In this document: in pieces, positions 1 through 11,400 of the stretch
How the letters are laid out: the number at the start of each line of letters is the position of its first letter
How positions within the stretch are numbered: position 1 is the first letter of the stretch
Assembly (NCBI GenBank): GCA_000310025.1
Contig: FN648680.1
Coordinates: 54,597 to 82,771, forward strand
DNA from: Ectocarpus siliculosus
Taxonomy: Eukaryota; Sar; Phaeophyceae; Ectocarpales; Ectocarpaceae
Reading direction: 5' to 3'
DNA: 28,175 nucleotides
The notes under the pieces: model-generated
What the model was told of the DNA's origin: nothing
What the model saw: the letters and a program-made list of their open reading frames with translations, nothing else
Databases searched by the model: none
Made by a program: the position numbers and the translations under genes

Positions 1-375
1 GGGGTGGGGGGGGGGGGGTCAACAACGGCGAATCAGCTGACTGACCTTTCATGGCGACAGAAAAAAAAGTAAGCGCGGGGGTCTACTTAATCTCCAGAGC
101 AGCAGCGGGGTTCGAGACGACTCCGCTCCCCGAAAGAAAGAGACGACACACGTACACAGGTTATCGTCGCGGCTTGCGGGGACAGCAGCAGCCTGGCAGG
201 GAAGTGAGGCGAGAAAAACGCACAGCCCATCGTCTTCAGGCTACCAACCAGAACCACGAGCAGCATCACCACAGACTTCTCCCCCCATTCTTGTGCCCTC
301 GCACGACAGCATCAGTATCACATGTCGTATGCCCGTGGTTGCCTTTGTGTTTGTATAGCTCACTCTCACTCTCAC
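1..375 (-). other. Part of IRE1 intron 4
   Basis: The donor is CTG|GTGAGA at 376/375, just after exon 4. No reading frame here carries the next expected kinase segment (the HRDLKPxN catalytic loop), so the intron must run off the left edge. The window opens with a near-pure G run at 1-18, on which no claim is based. Confidence 0.6.
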
Positions 376-3300
376 CAGAGCCGAGTGTATCTGCGCCATG
401 GCGTTGTGCAGGCTCTGCTGGCACAGCTGCAACGCGAGGTAGACGAACTCGCCAGCCTCTTCCCGGACGAAGTACCGGACCACGTTCGGGTGCCTTGAAG
501 TTGCCAGCGAGGGGGGGGGGGAAGATGGCAACACCGACGAACGAGTTGGCGCAACAACACGCGTGCAGTGGGGCATACAAGATTGTCAAGAGCCAATAGA
601 CACAACGACAGGAACAGACACACATTGACGGCACTAGCGGGTAAAGATAGCAGGAAAATGACGACCCGTGTGACAGGAAGCCCCTCACAAGCGCATGCTA
701 CAAAAGCCTCCCAGGCACTTCCTCCCTTCGAGGCGCCAGATTTCTTCCTTCGATTCGGCGATCACATGTCTATCGAGGCTGCACAGGTACACGCGGATGC
801 ACGGCGTCGAACGCACCGACTGCAACACCGCCTCGAAACGGGTACGATGATGACGACCAACCAACACAGGCTCCGCCGACGCTGAAAATACGCCCACGTC
901 TCTCCCTAAGGGCTCGATTCAAAACAACATTTCTTACTCCCCCAAGTTCTTGGCACACATATTAACAAATTCAAGGCCGCGCGGCGGCAGAGCAGCAGAC
1001 AGCTCCGCCCGTCTCTTGGCATGGCTCACCCGTCGGACTCTATGAGCAAGCTGATCTCCCGATCCGCGCGGGCGTGGAAGTCGGTTAGCATCCTCTTCAC
1101 CGCCACGGGGCGCCCCTCCAGGAGGCCCCTGTAGACGACAGTCCCGTGAGAACCGTACCCCAGAACGGTGTCGGACACGGTCAGGCACCCCACCCGTACC
1201 TCGCCCCTCACCCCGCCAGCAGAAGCCACGAGCGAGCCGCCGCCGCCGCCGCCGCCACCCCCCCCCGCAGCACCAGAAGCGGACCCTTCCGACGCGCCGC
1301 TGATGCCGCTGTCCGCGGTCGGGTCGTACTCTCCGCCCACCCCGCCGCCGCCCGCCCCGCCGCTGTACAGCGGGTAGCCCCCGAGCCCGGCGCGCTTCAG
1401 GTACTGGGCCGCCCTCCGAGAATCCACCACGACCGCCACCACGACGGCGAGCAGCAGGAGGGAGACGAAGCTCCACCCGCGGTAGAGCCAGCCCAGCAGG
1501 GACTCGAGGGGGCCCCGCGACGCGGTCGCCAGGGTCAGGTAATTCGGGTCGTCGCCCACGCCGTCCCCCTGGGATGAAGGGCGGGGGAGGCGCCCGATGT
1601 ACCCGGACGTCGTTCTGACCCCCTTAGGGTCGTGGTTGCCTGGGTGCGTGAGTGGATTGCACGGGAGCACGGAGGCAAAATCGTCGCGGGAGGGAGGGAG
1701 GAAGGGACAGTGGGAAATCGGACAATAGATTCCACGACAAAAAAAAACGGATTCTAAATCCATCTGAACGACATGCGTCGGTACACACATCGCCGTCAAA
1801 GCATGACGTAAACCGCTATCCCAAAATGGCGACAACAAAACCCTCTCCTAGACCACGTCCGTGTCTATATACACACGCGTTCGCCAATCCAGCGCCTTCG
1901 GACGGCAAAGACGCGAAACAAAAACAAAACGACGGACATATCAGGTACCCAGGCTCATGGCTCCGACTGCCTCGTGAAAGGGCCAGACCACCAACGTGCT
2001 GAAGCGAGAGCAGAGGCACAGCAGTCCGGACACATCGGTCCGCTGTCAAAGAGCTAAAGGAGATGGATGAAACTACAAGGTGCTGTACACACCTGCGCCG
2101 CCTCCGCCACCGCCGCCGTCGAGAGCAGTGCTGCCGCCTGCTTGCGAGCCCATGCCGAGCGACAAGCGTGCCTGCTCTTCTCCCGTAATTTGTTGGACCG
2201 TGTGCACACCCACCAGGCAACTCGGAAAGGCTGAGTGCCCCGGCTGGCACCACTTCGGCGGGCAACTCACTACTGCTGCTGCTTCCGTTGCGAAGGAGAT
2301 GTCGTCGGGAGAGAATGGTGGCGTTAGGATTGTGTTGGGAAGGTTACCGTGGCAAAGATTGGGGAAGGCGTCGACTGCTTGCGATGCGAAACCCGCCACA
2401 CTTGAAAAATAGCGAAAGGAAGAAAAACGGAGAAGAGATGGTACAAGGAAGAAAAACGGAGAAGAGATGGTACAAAAGTTACACTTGAAAATAAAACAGT
2501 GGGCGCTCGACATTCCCAGGCAGCTAGCCATATTTACAACACCGACACACCAACAGACGCAGGGGAAGCAAACGGCCGTTTCTTTCACGACACACATACA
2601 TACACGCAGGGGAAAAAATAAACTCATGCGCAGCACCCAGCGTAAATGCGCACGCAGCACGGGGGAAAGGAGGGAGAGCTCACCGTTTTGGGGCGTGCCC
2701 TTCGTTGACCAGCTCTGCACCAACGAGCTCGATCCGCTTCCGCCCCCATCCGCATCCGGCCTGTCCCCTCCGTCGCGCTGCTGCTGCTGCCAGTCACCCC
2801 CGTGCGGCAACAGAGGCTGCGTCGCGGTGGTCCTCCCGCCGTGGGTCACCTTCCCCTCCCCGGCCCTGCTGCCCTTCATTCCCCGGCTCCCGTGGCCCCC
2901 GGGCCCCCAGCCGGCGCCGCCGTCCTCTCCACCGTCGCTACCGCCGCCGCCGTGCTCGCCGAGGGCCACCGCGTACACCTGGTCGTTCTCGAGAATCCCC
3001 ACCGCGGCGGTGCCTCCGCTCCCATTGCCGACGACCGGCGCTCCGGTGCCGGCGGATTGCGATAGCGGTATCTGCTGCATGGGGAGGTACGTGTGGACGG
3101 ACCCTTCCTCCAGCGACACCCGGAACACGCTGGCCACGTGGGCCGTCAGCGGCACGTCCCACTCGGGGGGGTCAGCAGAAATCCCTCCGACACGGTTGTC
3201 GTTGCCTCCCTTACCCGCCGCCACCGATTGAAGTGAGCCGTCTGCGGTGGCGGTGAGCGAGGGCACCGGCTCGGAGAGAGCGGCGGCGGTGGAAGCGGCG

Positions 3301-4286
3301 GCGGCGGACCTGGCGGCCTCCGCACGGGTCCTGCTGTTCCCGGCCCCAGACGAGGCCGTCAGGTACAGGTCGTCGAGGGACACGAACTCCCCGATGGTGA
3401 GGTTCCATTCCTCCTGGCCAGTCGGCACGTCGAACGCGCGGATCGTGTAGTCGTTGCGGCCGATCCAGATGACGTCGTCGTCGCTGCCGCTCCGCGCCAG
3501 CAGCCGGCGGTTGCTCTCCAGGCTGTCCGCCGTGTCCCCGGACAGGACCTGGCGGACCTCGCCGGTGCGCGCGTCGACGCCGAAGATCCGGGAAACCTTG
3601 GAGCCCGTGTAGAATACCCCCTTCGGATCGAGGAACGGCGTCTGCTCCACGAGGAGCCGGGCCTTGAGGCCCGGCCGCCGGAGGCCCTGGGTCGTGTGCA
3701 CCAGTATGGATCCGTCCAGGGTGGGGATGAGCCACTTCTTCTCGTCGAGAGTCCCGGGCAGCTGCTGGTAGGACTTCACCAGCGGCTCTCCCGTGTCGAA
3801 GGACCACCTCAGGCCCCCCGTGGACGGGTCCAGGGCATGCACCTGCCCGTCGACAGTCCCGGCAACCAAGAGGGCTGACCGTTGCTGTTGCTGTTGCTGT
3901 TGCCGCCGCTGCTGCTGCTGCTGCTCCCCGACTAGGGCGAGAGCGTTGTTATCCCCAAGTGGCGGAGGTTGTTCGAAGAGCAAGGCCTCGATCTCGGAGG
4001 ACAGGAGCACGGACGACGCGGCAGCATCGTCGCCTTGGTTCTCTCCACCCGCTGCCGCGGCCGAGGGGAAGGATGACTTGGTGGTGCGTGGGGGCTTCTT
4101 TCGGGACGCGGCGGCTGCCGCGGAGGGGCCCTTGTTTCGTACCGATGATGAGGTGGCTGGCGCCTCCGCCTCCTGCTGCACCAGACTAACGGGTCGCGGC
4201 GCGACGCGCGGGGTGGTGGTGACCAGCAGGGCGAAGAGTAGCAGGAGGGAAGCGGCCCCGGTCTTCCCGCGCTGTTGCCGTTGCAT
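376..4286 (-). CDS. IRE1: IRE1-type ER stress sensor kinase/endoribonuclease, N-terminal part (truncated by window edge)
   Basis: IRE1 sits in the ER membrane, senses unfolded protein with its luminal domain and signals through a cytosolic kinase-RNase that splices mRNA without the spliceosome. Four exons are seen, with matching codon phase: 4286-2684, 2374-2093, 1639-1030 and 493-376. Residues 1-30 form a signal peptide (ASLLLLFALLV). A luminal beta-propeller lies at about 137-310, with motifs LLVAGTVDGQVHALD, IPTLDGSI and WIGRNDYTIRAFD followed by EEWN, as in known IRE1 proteins. One membrane helix (FVSLLLLAVVVAVVV) falls near residue 690. The kinase begins near 780 with glycine loop GYGSHGTVVY and VAVKRM lysine; across the last junction it reads LLIESDGHPNVVRYF, the classic IRE1 helix-C/strand region. 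The ATG at 4286 is the first in frame and gives the signal peptide. The HRDLKP loop and RNase domain are not in the window. Odd points are poly-Gln in the luminal stalk and poly-Gly between membrane and kinase. Confidence 0.93.
1235..1267. repeat. CCG/GGC run encoding poly-Gly in IRE1
   Basis: A GCC/CCG run followed by poly-C is read on the minus strand as ten or more consecutive glycines. It sits in the cytosolic linker between the membrane helix and the kinase glycine loop, inside a wider Gly/Ser-rich stretch of about 60 residues. Such a segment is expected to be flexible, and such runs often vary in length between individuals. Confidence 0.85.
2417..2474. repeat. Perfect 29-bp tandem duplication in IRE1 intron 1
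   Basis: Bases 2417-2445 and 2446-2474 are identical and adjacent (unit begins AGGAAGAAAAACGG). On the transcribed minus strand the unit is rich in C and T and lies 43-100 bases upstream of the exon 2 acceptor at 2374, so the duplication doubles a polypyrimidine-like stretch in the branch point region. Confidence 0.95.
3881..3926. repeat. CTG/TTG trinucleotide run encoding poly-Gln in IRE1
   Basis: The plus strand reads as GTTGCT and CTG units; the minus strand encodes two glutamine tracts split by two arginines, at about residues 122-135. The run lies just before the first propeller strand, in the stalk between the signal peptide and the folded luminal domain. Confidence 0.9.
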
Positions 4287-6126
4287 CACGCACACTGCCG
4301 CTCCCGGCTGTTACCACCGACGCAGCAACCGTTCAGCCTGCTGCTGATCCTGCGCAGTTATATCCGCTGCTGCTGCTGTTCTTGTTCTCTCTTCCGTGTG
4401 GAGCGGCACCTCTATCCGCGCCTTTGGCCGCTACACGTGTTTGGCAGCAGCCTCTCGGCAATATCTGACGACCCTCGGCAAGTATGTTGGCATGACCGGG
4501 CAAAGAGAGCTTGGTGTGCGGTGGCGTGCCTTGGAGCTTACACTTGTCGCAGCGAGCCGTGGCGTAGCTACAGCAGTTAGCTTGGGGGGTCGGCAGATGT
4601 ACCTGCAATTCAAGGGGAGGCGCCGACGAAGCCTTCCGAGATTGGAAATCGAATCGTATCGGAGATCGTGTGAAACGAAACGATTAATAAACTTCGCCAG
4701 GTAGCTCCGACTGGCTGCTGGCTGCACTACTCTGTGCAGTGAAGTCATAGCAGCAGCACCATCTCATAGAGTTGTAGCCCCCCTCGGAAGATCTAGGGTT
4801 GATGATCGTTCGATGGTCGTATCAATCCCACACGACAACAACAGCAGTGAAGAGTTTTTTTGCGGATCAGACGATGGCTCTCCTCGAAGATGACGATGAT
4901 GATATGTATCTTTTCCAACGCCACCATATGTGATGTGGGGCGGGGGGCAACTCTAGCGATGGTGACAGGTTCGTATTCTTTGTGGGTACATAGACCTGCG
5001 TTGGAGCTGATAACAACGAGCCTCGCGGCACAGGAAATGGTCTAATGTGAAACCAGTTTGTTTGGTAGGTGTAGACTTACACTCTCTGTGGATTTTTAGT
5101 CTGGGGAAGAACCTTCGTCACACATGCAATATATATACATATATTAGTCTATGTTGTGAACTCTCGTGCAGTCTACAGTACATGTAAGTCGAAAGGATCC
5201 ACGTGAAAGATGCAGTTATGTAGTCCATTTCGTATCTGTCCGATCGAGCGAGAGATAAAAACTACCATATGCTCCAAGTGATGACGCCTCTCTTCGGCAT
5301 CAATTATGCACCACCAGCAGCCTCGTCACAAACTTCGTTATTTTATTTATTTTCTGCTGACGGCGACGGCGACGGACGGGCGCCGTTCGTTGCATTGTAC
5401 GGCAAAAGTACATAACACATGGCCTATACTGTACTGCCACACGATCATTGCCTTCGAACCGTTCAGATGCCGCTCAGAAAAGAACTTGTAGAATGTGTCA
5501 ATCAGCGCACTTTTATTTAGTACAAAAAACAAACCAGATCTGATCTATTTTCGCAGCATACATGGAGGACCCACACCTCCTCTCTGTTTCTCGCTCCGCC
5601 ATGCCTTCGACCATAACAAAACCCTCTGAAGTACCGCAACAACACCTGTCTGTCTAACCACACGCACGCAAACCTGTCTCGGTTGTATGACATCCCAAAG
5701 GGGCAGACAGGGTGGAGGGGTATCTCGTACCACCGTACGAGGTGTACAACCTATAGTCTACGCTACATAAAATAAACACCGCACCTCAGTTGACTCCACG
5801 CAAAAGATGTTAGTGTCTTAGTATCATCGGCGAAACAAGATCCAGTCGTACTACTGCCTGCCTGAAAGACGACAAGGTGATCGCTACACTTTCCCGCATG
5901 TTCCCCGTCCCTCCCATCCCTTGAATTCTTCGTCTTCCTCAACAAATTACGAGTACATCACAGCAGTATGTTGGGAACCCTCTACTTCAAGTGGAGCTAA
6001 CAGGACTCCCAGGAATTCGAAACATCATCTTGCAGCAGCGCAATGAAGAAGAGCCCACCTACCAGATTTTCAAACCCTCCGGTGACGAGCAGTACCAACT
6101 ACTGCCACAAACACAATGTTTTTCGC
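4287..6126. other. Intergenic: IRE1 upstream region and 3' flank of the next gene
   Basis: I see no convincing exon in 1.8 kb between the IRE1 start codon and the stop of the next minus-strand gene. Reading frames here are short, lack known motifs and are not linked by good splice signals. The IRE1 promoter and 5' UTR should lie in the part just above 4286, and the 3' UTR of the neighbour in the part just below 6127. A small AT-rich patch (repeated ATATAT) occurs near 5126-5148. Confidence 0.5.
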
Positions 6127-8227
6127 TTATTTGTGCTGCTTGGTACCAAGGAGAGCAGTCCGCGGCCGACCGAACGCATCCCATGGTGCGTCTCCGTTTT
6201 CGTTCTGCATGTCGGAGCGCATCCTTTTGAGTTTGTCTTCCAAGCCGGCCATCGGTGACAAGTGGTGCGGCAGGGCAACCTTGTGGCGTTGTGTCGGCGC
6301 GAAGGGGTACAAGGAGAGAGGGGGGTGAGGAAGATTAGAACGATTTAGTATGTGTTCACGCTCTCAGTATGCTCATCTTTCTTTCATTTTTCTATTAACT
6401 TTTTGCACCTCGCTCTCGGAGTCGCTACATTAGCCAGGATTGTTGCATAACTAACTTTGGCCCAGTTGGGTGAACGGGGATAGCTCGCTTTATCAGTTTG
6501 CATGCACAACATTGATAAATGTTGTGGTGTGTGGGAAGGGAAAGTCCGACATTCTGTCGTTGGTGGCGTCGTTGTCGTGCTGTGTCCTTTGCCGTCCCAA
6601 TCAGCCGAACGTAGCCGAACGTAGTTGGCCTCTTCATCCTTGTGCCAGGAGATCATGAGCATCTCTGCTGCCCGCAGCACCACCGCGTACCACGACACCC
6701 CTAACTGCACGTTCGCTGTGACAGTCCGCATGGCGCCAGGAACACCAAACGTTCGTCGATTTCCTTCCGAACATTCGTCTGTTTTCTGAACGCTTGGAAG
6801 TCGCCTCTCGGGCGTTTTGCTCCGGGCACCCCGTGCCTGGATCCTCCCCCTCCAAGAGATTCCCAAACCTCATTCGCTTCGGGAGTCGCCCACCCGGTTG
6901 TCTGGCGAAGGCTCCCTCGAACAGCAGTCGCCATAGTCGGGCAGTACTCCCAGCGCTTGGTTACCCGACCTTCTGATGAGTCTGCGCGTACGAGAGTTGC
7001 CGGAATGTATCACGCGCGCGGCAGTACCCTTCAACGCGCAGGAGTAGCCAGTGGTTTGTCCTCCTCAGCATGTGGTAGCGGTCGCGGCACGGAGCCCACC
7101 CCATGCATCCATGCAGTGGAACCTCCATCGCCGCCGCTTTCAGGAGACGGACCGTGAGCCTTCACGGAGTGCTGTCTGCATGCCGTAAGAATGTTCTCAT
7201 GCACGCCCCATGCTGCTCTGCTCCGGTCCGGTGGTTTGATCTCCTGCGTAAGCTCGCCATCTCCATTGACACGGCCTCTTGTGTAACGGAAACAACTATG
7301 CAGCCTGGGCGTGTTTTTCTGTCAAGCTGCTATGTACCATGACCAGTGGCGGGGGCGTTGGTGGTGATGGCAGCGCTGATTCCCCGTCCTTCGGCTGCTC
7401 CGCTTTTTTTCTCCGGTACCCGCACCAGGAGAGTCTTTGTAGTATTCTCCGATACTGCTGTCAGGCAAAAGGTCGTTTTCCTCGCCAACTCTTGAGATGA
7501 TGATCTCGACACGCACTGATAATCTAAGAGCCGAATTCGCATTAACTTGACCGCTCCCGCCCCCCCCTCGACTCTCGAGACCTTTTTCGCTTGCCATACT
7601 CTCCACATGTCGGGGGTTTCGATGTCTACCACTGGCATTGCGTGCCTCGGATACACCTCCTTACATCTTAGCACCTGGAAATCCCGAGGACCCTTGGTGT
7701 CCTCTCGCTATCCTTCTACACGATCTCAGCGTTCGTTGTTTCCGTTTCACACAGGCACAGACGAGGGTTATCTACTTGCACATACACACCTTGGTGTTGG
7801 TCAGCGCTTTGGCGGCCGCGTGGTGACGTTCATTGCCTATCACTGGCCCAGACTTGGCCCCGGCGGACGCTGAGGCTTGAGAGACGCCCGGGGGGTCACC
7901 ACTGTTATCCTTGCTCCCGGTCTCGAGGCCTGCCGACGACGCGTCGCGAGAAAGCCACTCAAAGACAAGAAGCCAAAACGTTGATGGTCCTTGCTAGTGT
8001 GGCTTCACACACGTGGTTTGTTCAGCATTTGTGGACGGGACTGCAAAGAACAAGTGTACCTTTGTCGAAGCTGCGCGAGCTCGCAGGTTGGGTTGGCTTC
8101 CAAGAAGAAAATCGTGAAAGGCGCGCACGAGAGTCTCCAACCACGTCAACAAGTGTCCGCGGGCGTCTGATCCGTTACGGCAAGTCGCTACTAACACCCC
8201 CGTCTTCGAATGACCAGCGTGTTGCAT
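6127..8227 (-). CDS. Hypothetical hydrophilic protein, six-exon model of about 395 residues
   Basis: I do not recognise this protein. The model joins 8227-8060, 7957-7790, 7645-7426, 7275-7036, 6981-6746 and 6279-6127, and codon phase matches at every junction. The best splice sites are the donors AAG|GTACAC (8060) and AAG|GTGTGT (7790) and the last acceptor, which has a branch-like TTCTAAT and a long C/T tract before CACAAG|G. Several other sites are weak, so inner borders may shift. The start ATG at 8227 opens a possible amphipathic segment (LLTWLETLVRAFHDFLLG). Most of the rest is charged, Gly/Ser/Pro-rich and probably disordered (for example GLETGSKDNSGDPPG). The C-terminus has a charged helix (GLEDKLKRMRSDMQNENGD). 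It lies 191 bases below the stop of the next minus-strand gene, and the two could be one transcription unit. Confidence 0.45.
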
Positions 8228-8418
8228 GCGTGTTCTGTCAGGCCCCTAATTTTAGCCGCGACCCATGAGGGCACATGGATTTTCAAGTGAGGGTAACAAG
8301 ATCGCCACGCTTCGTCGGTCACAACGTTGGATGAGGACACGGTTTGTTGTCTACGGTGACCTGCTGCTTGATCCATTTCGCGAGGGAAACGGATACGTGT
8401 CGAACTACCACTGTCCCT

Positions 8419-11400
8419 CTAAAATATCTCCGTCGATGAAGCGGCTCGTTGCTTGTCTCGACGCTTCAATTGCTCAGCTGAAACAGTTAGGTTGTCTGTC
8501 AGGAAAACGTTGTGCCGCAAGGGGTATCATCACACCGGCACCGGTTCCTTGCTGGAGAAGTAGGGGGAGAGGTCATCTTTGGTTTGCAGAACACCCCAAC
8601 GTCTGTCGGAGGTGTATTACATCATGATACATACGTCTTCCATTGGGCAGAGCCTCGAGGCTACAACCCTTCATGGTTTAGAAAACAAAAGGATCATGCG
8701 TCCTTGATTTGGAATAAATTTTATCCAAACTGCCTCCAAAATACAAGACCTTGCGCTAACACAGTTGTTGAAATTCCGGTTAAACGAGCCCTACAGAAGA
8801 CCTTGAAATAGTACAGACCCCGAACCCCATGCAGAAAAAAACGCATATTTGTGGTTGCGCATGCTGCAAGTCAGACGAAGCGAAACCCACCGTTGGTACG
8901 CCCGCGAATCGCGCCTGTTTCCCATGGCCTCTTCAACTCGTGAACTCCACCTCCTCTGCTCGGCCTATCATCGTGATTGTTCCCATCTGCCCCAACCGCC
9001 CCGATCCCTCTCCCCACCCCCCCGCGGTCGCCCGCCCCCGAATGCTTCGGTTGAGCCTGTGCGCTACCCCCGCCGGTCGTACCTGAAATTGCTTTTTGGC
9101 GGTGCAACAAGAGACGGGGGGCGGAGAGGGTAGCACGCGATCGAACCAGGTTGGATGTATGTACCCCTCTCTCCTTCCCCCGCTTGGTTGTCGTTAAGTT
9201 CAACCGCTGACAGATTTGAAATGCACGCAAGTTGTTATCGGTGCTATTCAGTGGAAGCATACACCACGCTGAGCACAGGAACACATTATCCAGTATTGTC
9301 AAGATAAGACACTCTTGTTTCGCTTACCATTACTACAGGCATCCTTGAAAGCGCGCCCCTGGATCTCTTCGGTATGCGTCCATAGAGGCAACTCTAATTA
9401 ACTTTCTCCGTTCCCAGACGGTGATCTCTGCTGCTAGGTCTAGGTTATCGCCCTTGCTCGGTCAAAAGCAGGGAAATCCACCGACACTTGACAATCACCA
9501 CCCTATTCCTCAAGCCTCTCGCGTTTCGACATCACACCCACATCAGACCCCGGCCGCACACGACACACGAAGCGATTCGTGCGTGAATCGTAGGCGGCCA
9601 GCATACACCCTCATCAAACCGATCACTCTCTTTTTATTCGACACGTCAACACATCTATCTGACCACAATCGCACCTCCCGGAAACCCACCACCACTCCCT
9701 CCGATCGCGGGGTCTGCTCGGTCACCGCCCGCCCATCCAGCGCCCCTTGATCCCCCCTGCTCGTTGGCAGCACTTGCGGCGCCCCCCTCGATCATCATCG
9801 TGCTGGTCGCCTTGGCATGTTCCTCGCCCTCTTGCTGCCCCCCATCTAGCTCACTCCCCCCCGCCCGCGTCTCCGCGCTTTCTTTTTCTCCGGCCTGGTC
9901 TCGTTGTGGAACATTGGGCGATACGTTCGTCCGGTGCGTAAGGTAGAAAGGAAGTGGTTTACGGGAGCGGAGAGGGTAAGAAGGTGGTGTGTACGTGTGT
10001 GGAGATGGGTGGTAGGATGCGCGCCGGGGGAGGAAGAAACTGTGTTGTGCCAGACGAATTAGTGTACACCCAGATGAAAAGAGTTCGGAAACGCACGACA
10101 GGATTTTTTTGCCTAGAGTGGGAGGGGGATTCGTGTGTACCAGACACACAACACTAGAGACACAGGTCTTTTTCGGGTAGAGATCGACGGGCGCAGCATT
10201 GGAACGGGTACCACGGTCTCACCGGGTCTCGGTTGTTCTTCGTACCTTGATCATCTTTGCTTCCATTTCCTGCTGCAACGCCGCCGTGGTCTGCCACACG
10301 GACACCTTCCTGAGCTCCTCCCACCCCTCCGGTCCCTTTGTCATGGCGCGAATCTGGTAGCCCCGTCCTTTCGCTGAAACGTTCGGAAATCTTGGTCAAG
10401 GCGGACAAGGGAGGGAGTCGCGGTGAGAGGCATCCCTCCGAGACCCAAAGCGGCATCGTGGGTTGTCCGTTGGTAAAAATGACACCTCGTTCCCGCTACG
10501 TCGCCGCAGGTTTGCCACGCGCGTGGGGTACGCAGTAGTAGTCGGTGACACCTACCTGTGGAATGACATGAAGCTGACGTGTACACCAGAACATAAATGG
10601 AACTTGATTGGTGAACTGCAGTATATACCTGGAATCGAGCAATGGCTGCTCCTCGCCCCCCTCGCCGAGCACGATGTAGTAGGAGTCCTCAAACCAGATC
10701 CCGATCGTTACCACGCCCTGAGCGGAGTAAGACTTACTAGCGACCAGATCTACCCCTCGGAACTCCTCCTTTGTGGCTGTTGTCGCTGCCGTCTTGGGTA
10801 GTAGTTCGAGTCGGTGATCGGAGGCAACGAGGTGTGAGGGGGGGGGGACGGGGAAGGTCGAGGTCCATGTTTTTTCCAGACGGAAGGTGCGATGAAATTG
10901 TCATTCCTGATGGGGGCTGACTCATTGGACAGGATGCGAAGACATAGTGTTCGTCTTAAGAAAATGAATCGACAAGACGACGCAGCCTCATACATAGGAT
11001 GGACACGGAGTCAGCCCACCGGTCAAATCGACAACAGTACGGTCGCTCTCTGCACGGAGCAAAAACATTTCGGAGTTGACCTACGCCTGTAGCCGGCGTC
11101 CTGGGGGGGAGAAGACAATCGTTCACACAGCGCAGGCGTCGTATAGGCCTTGATGGAGATCAAGGTTAAGTTTGGAGTCACAACACACAGCAGTGGAACA
11201 TCGGAGGGCTCCACCGGACGATAGAAAAACGCACTTAGATTGACGCAGCTAGCGTGTGACGCGGCCAACCTATAGTCGGCGATAAATTCACCTGGAACTC
11301 GAAAAAGCTTTGCATACTGTCGCCGTCGAACCATGACGACACGCTGTCCTCCAGCCCCTGAGAAAGAAAACAAGATATAGTATGCACCGTCATGATTGTC

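Noticed and set aside
51-599. Open plus-strand frame of 182 codons
   Set aside because: It runs opposite IRE1 exon 4 and its flanking introns, and its translation is Arg/Pro/Ser-rich without motifs. It is a by-product of GC-rich coding sequence on the other strand.
2467-3256. Long plus-strand frames (254 and 183 codons) rich in Pro, Ser and Arg
   Set aside because: They are antisense to the IRE1 luminal exon, whose minus-strand frame is confirmed by the signal peptide and propeller motifs.
6384-6866. Single 160-codon minus-strand frame ending at 6384
   Set aside because: It overlaps the better supported exon 6981-6746 in another frame, and its second half has a composition expected of non-coding sequence. 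Part of it (LGVSWYAVVLRAAEMLMISW) could be an extra exon, but no good donor follows.
8265-8811. Plus-strand frames of about 100-120 codons
   Set aside because: They overlap the last exon of the minus-strand gene, show no known motif and lack clear splice signals linking them.
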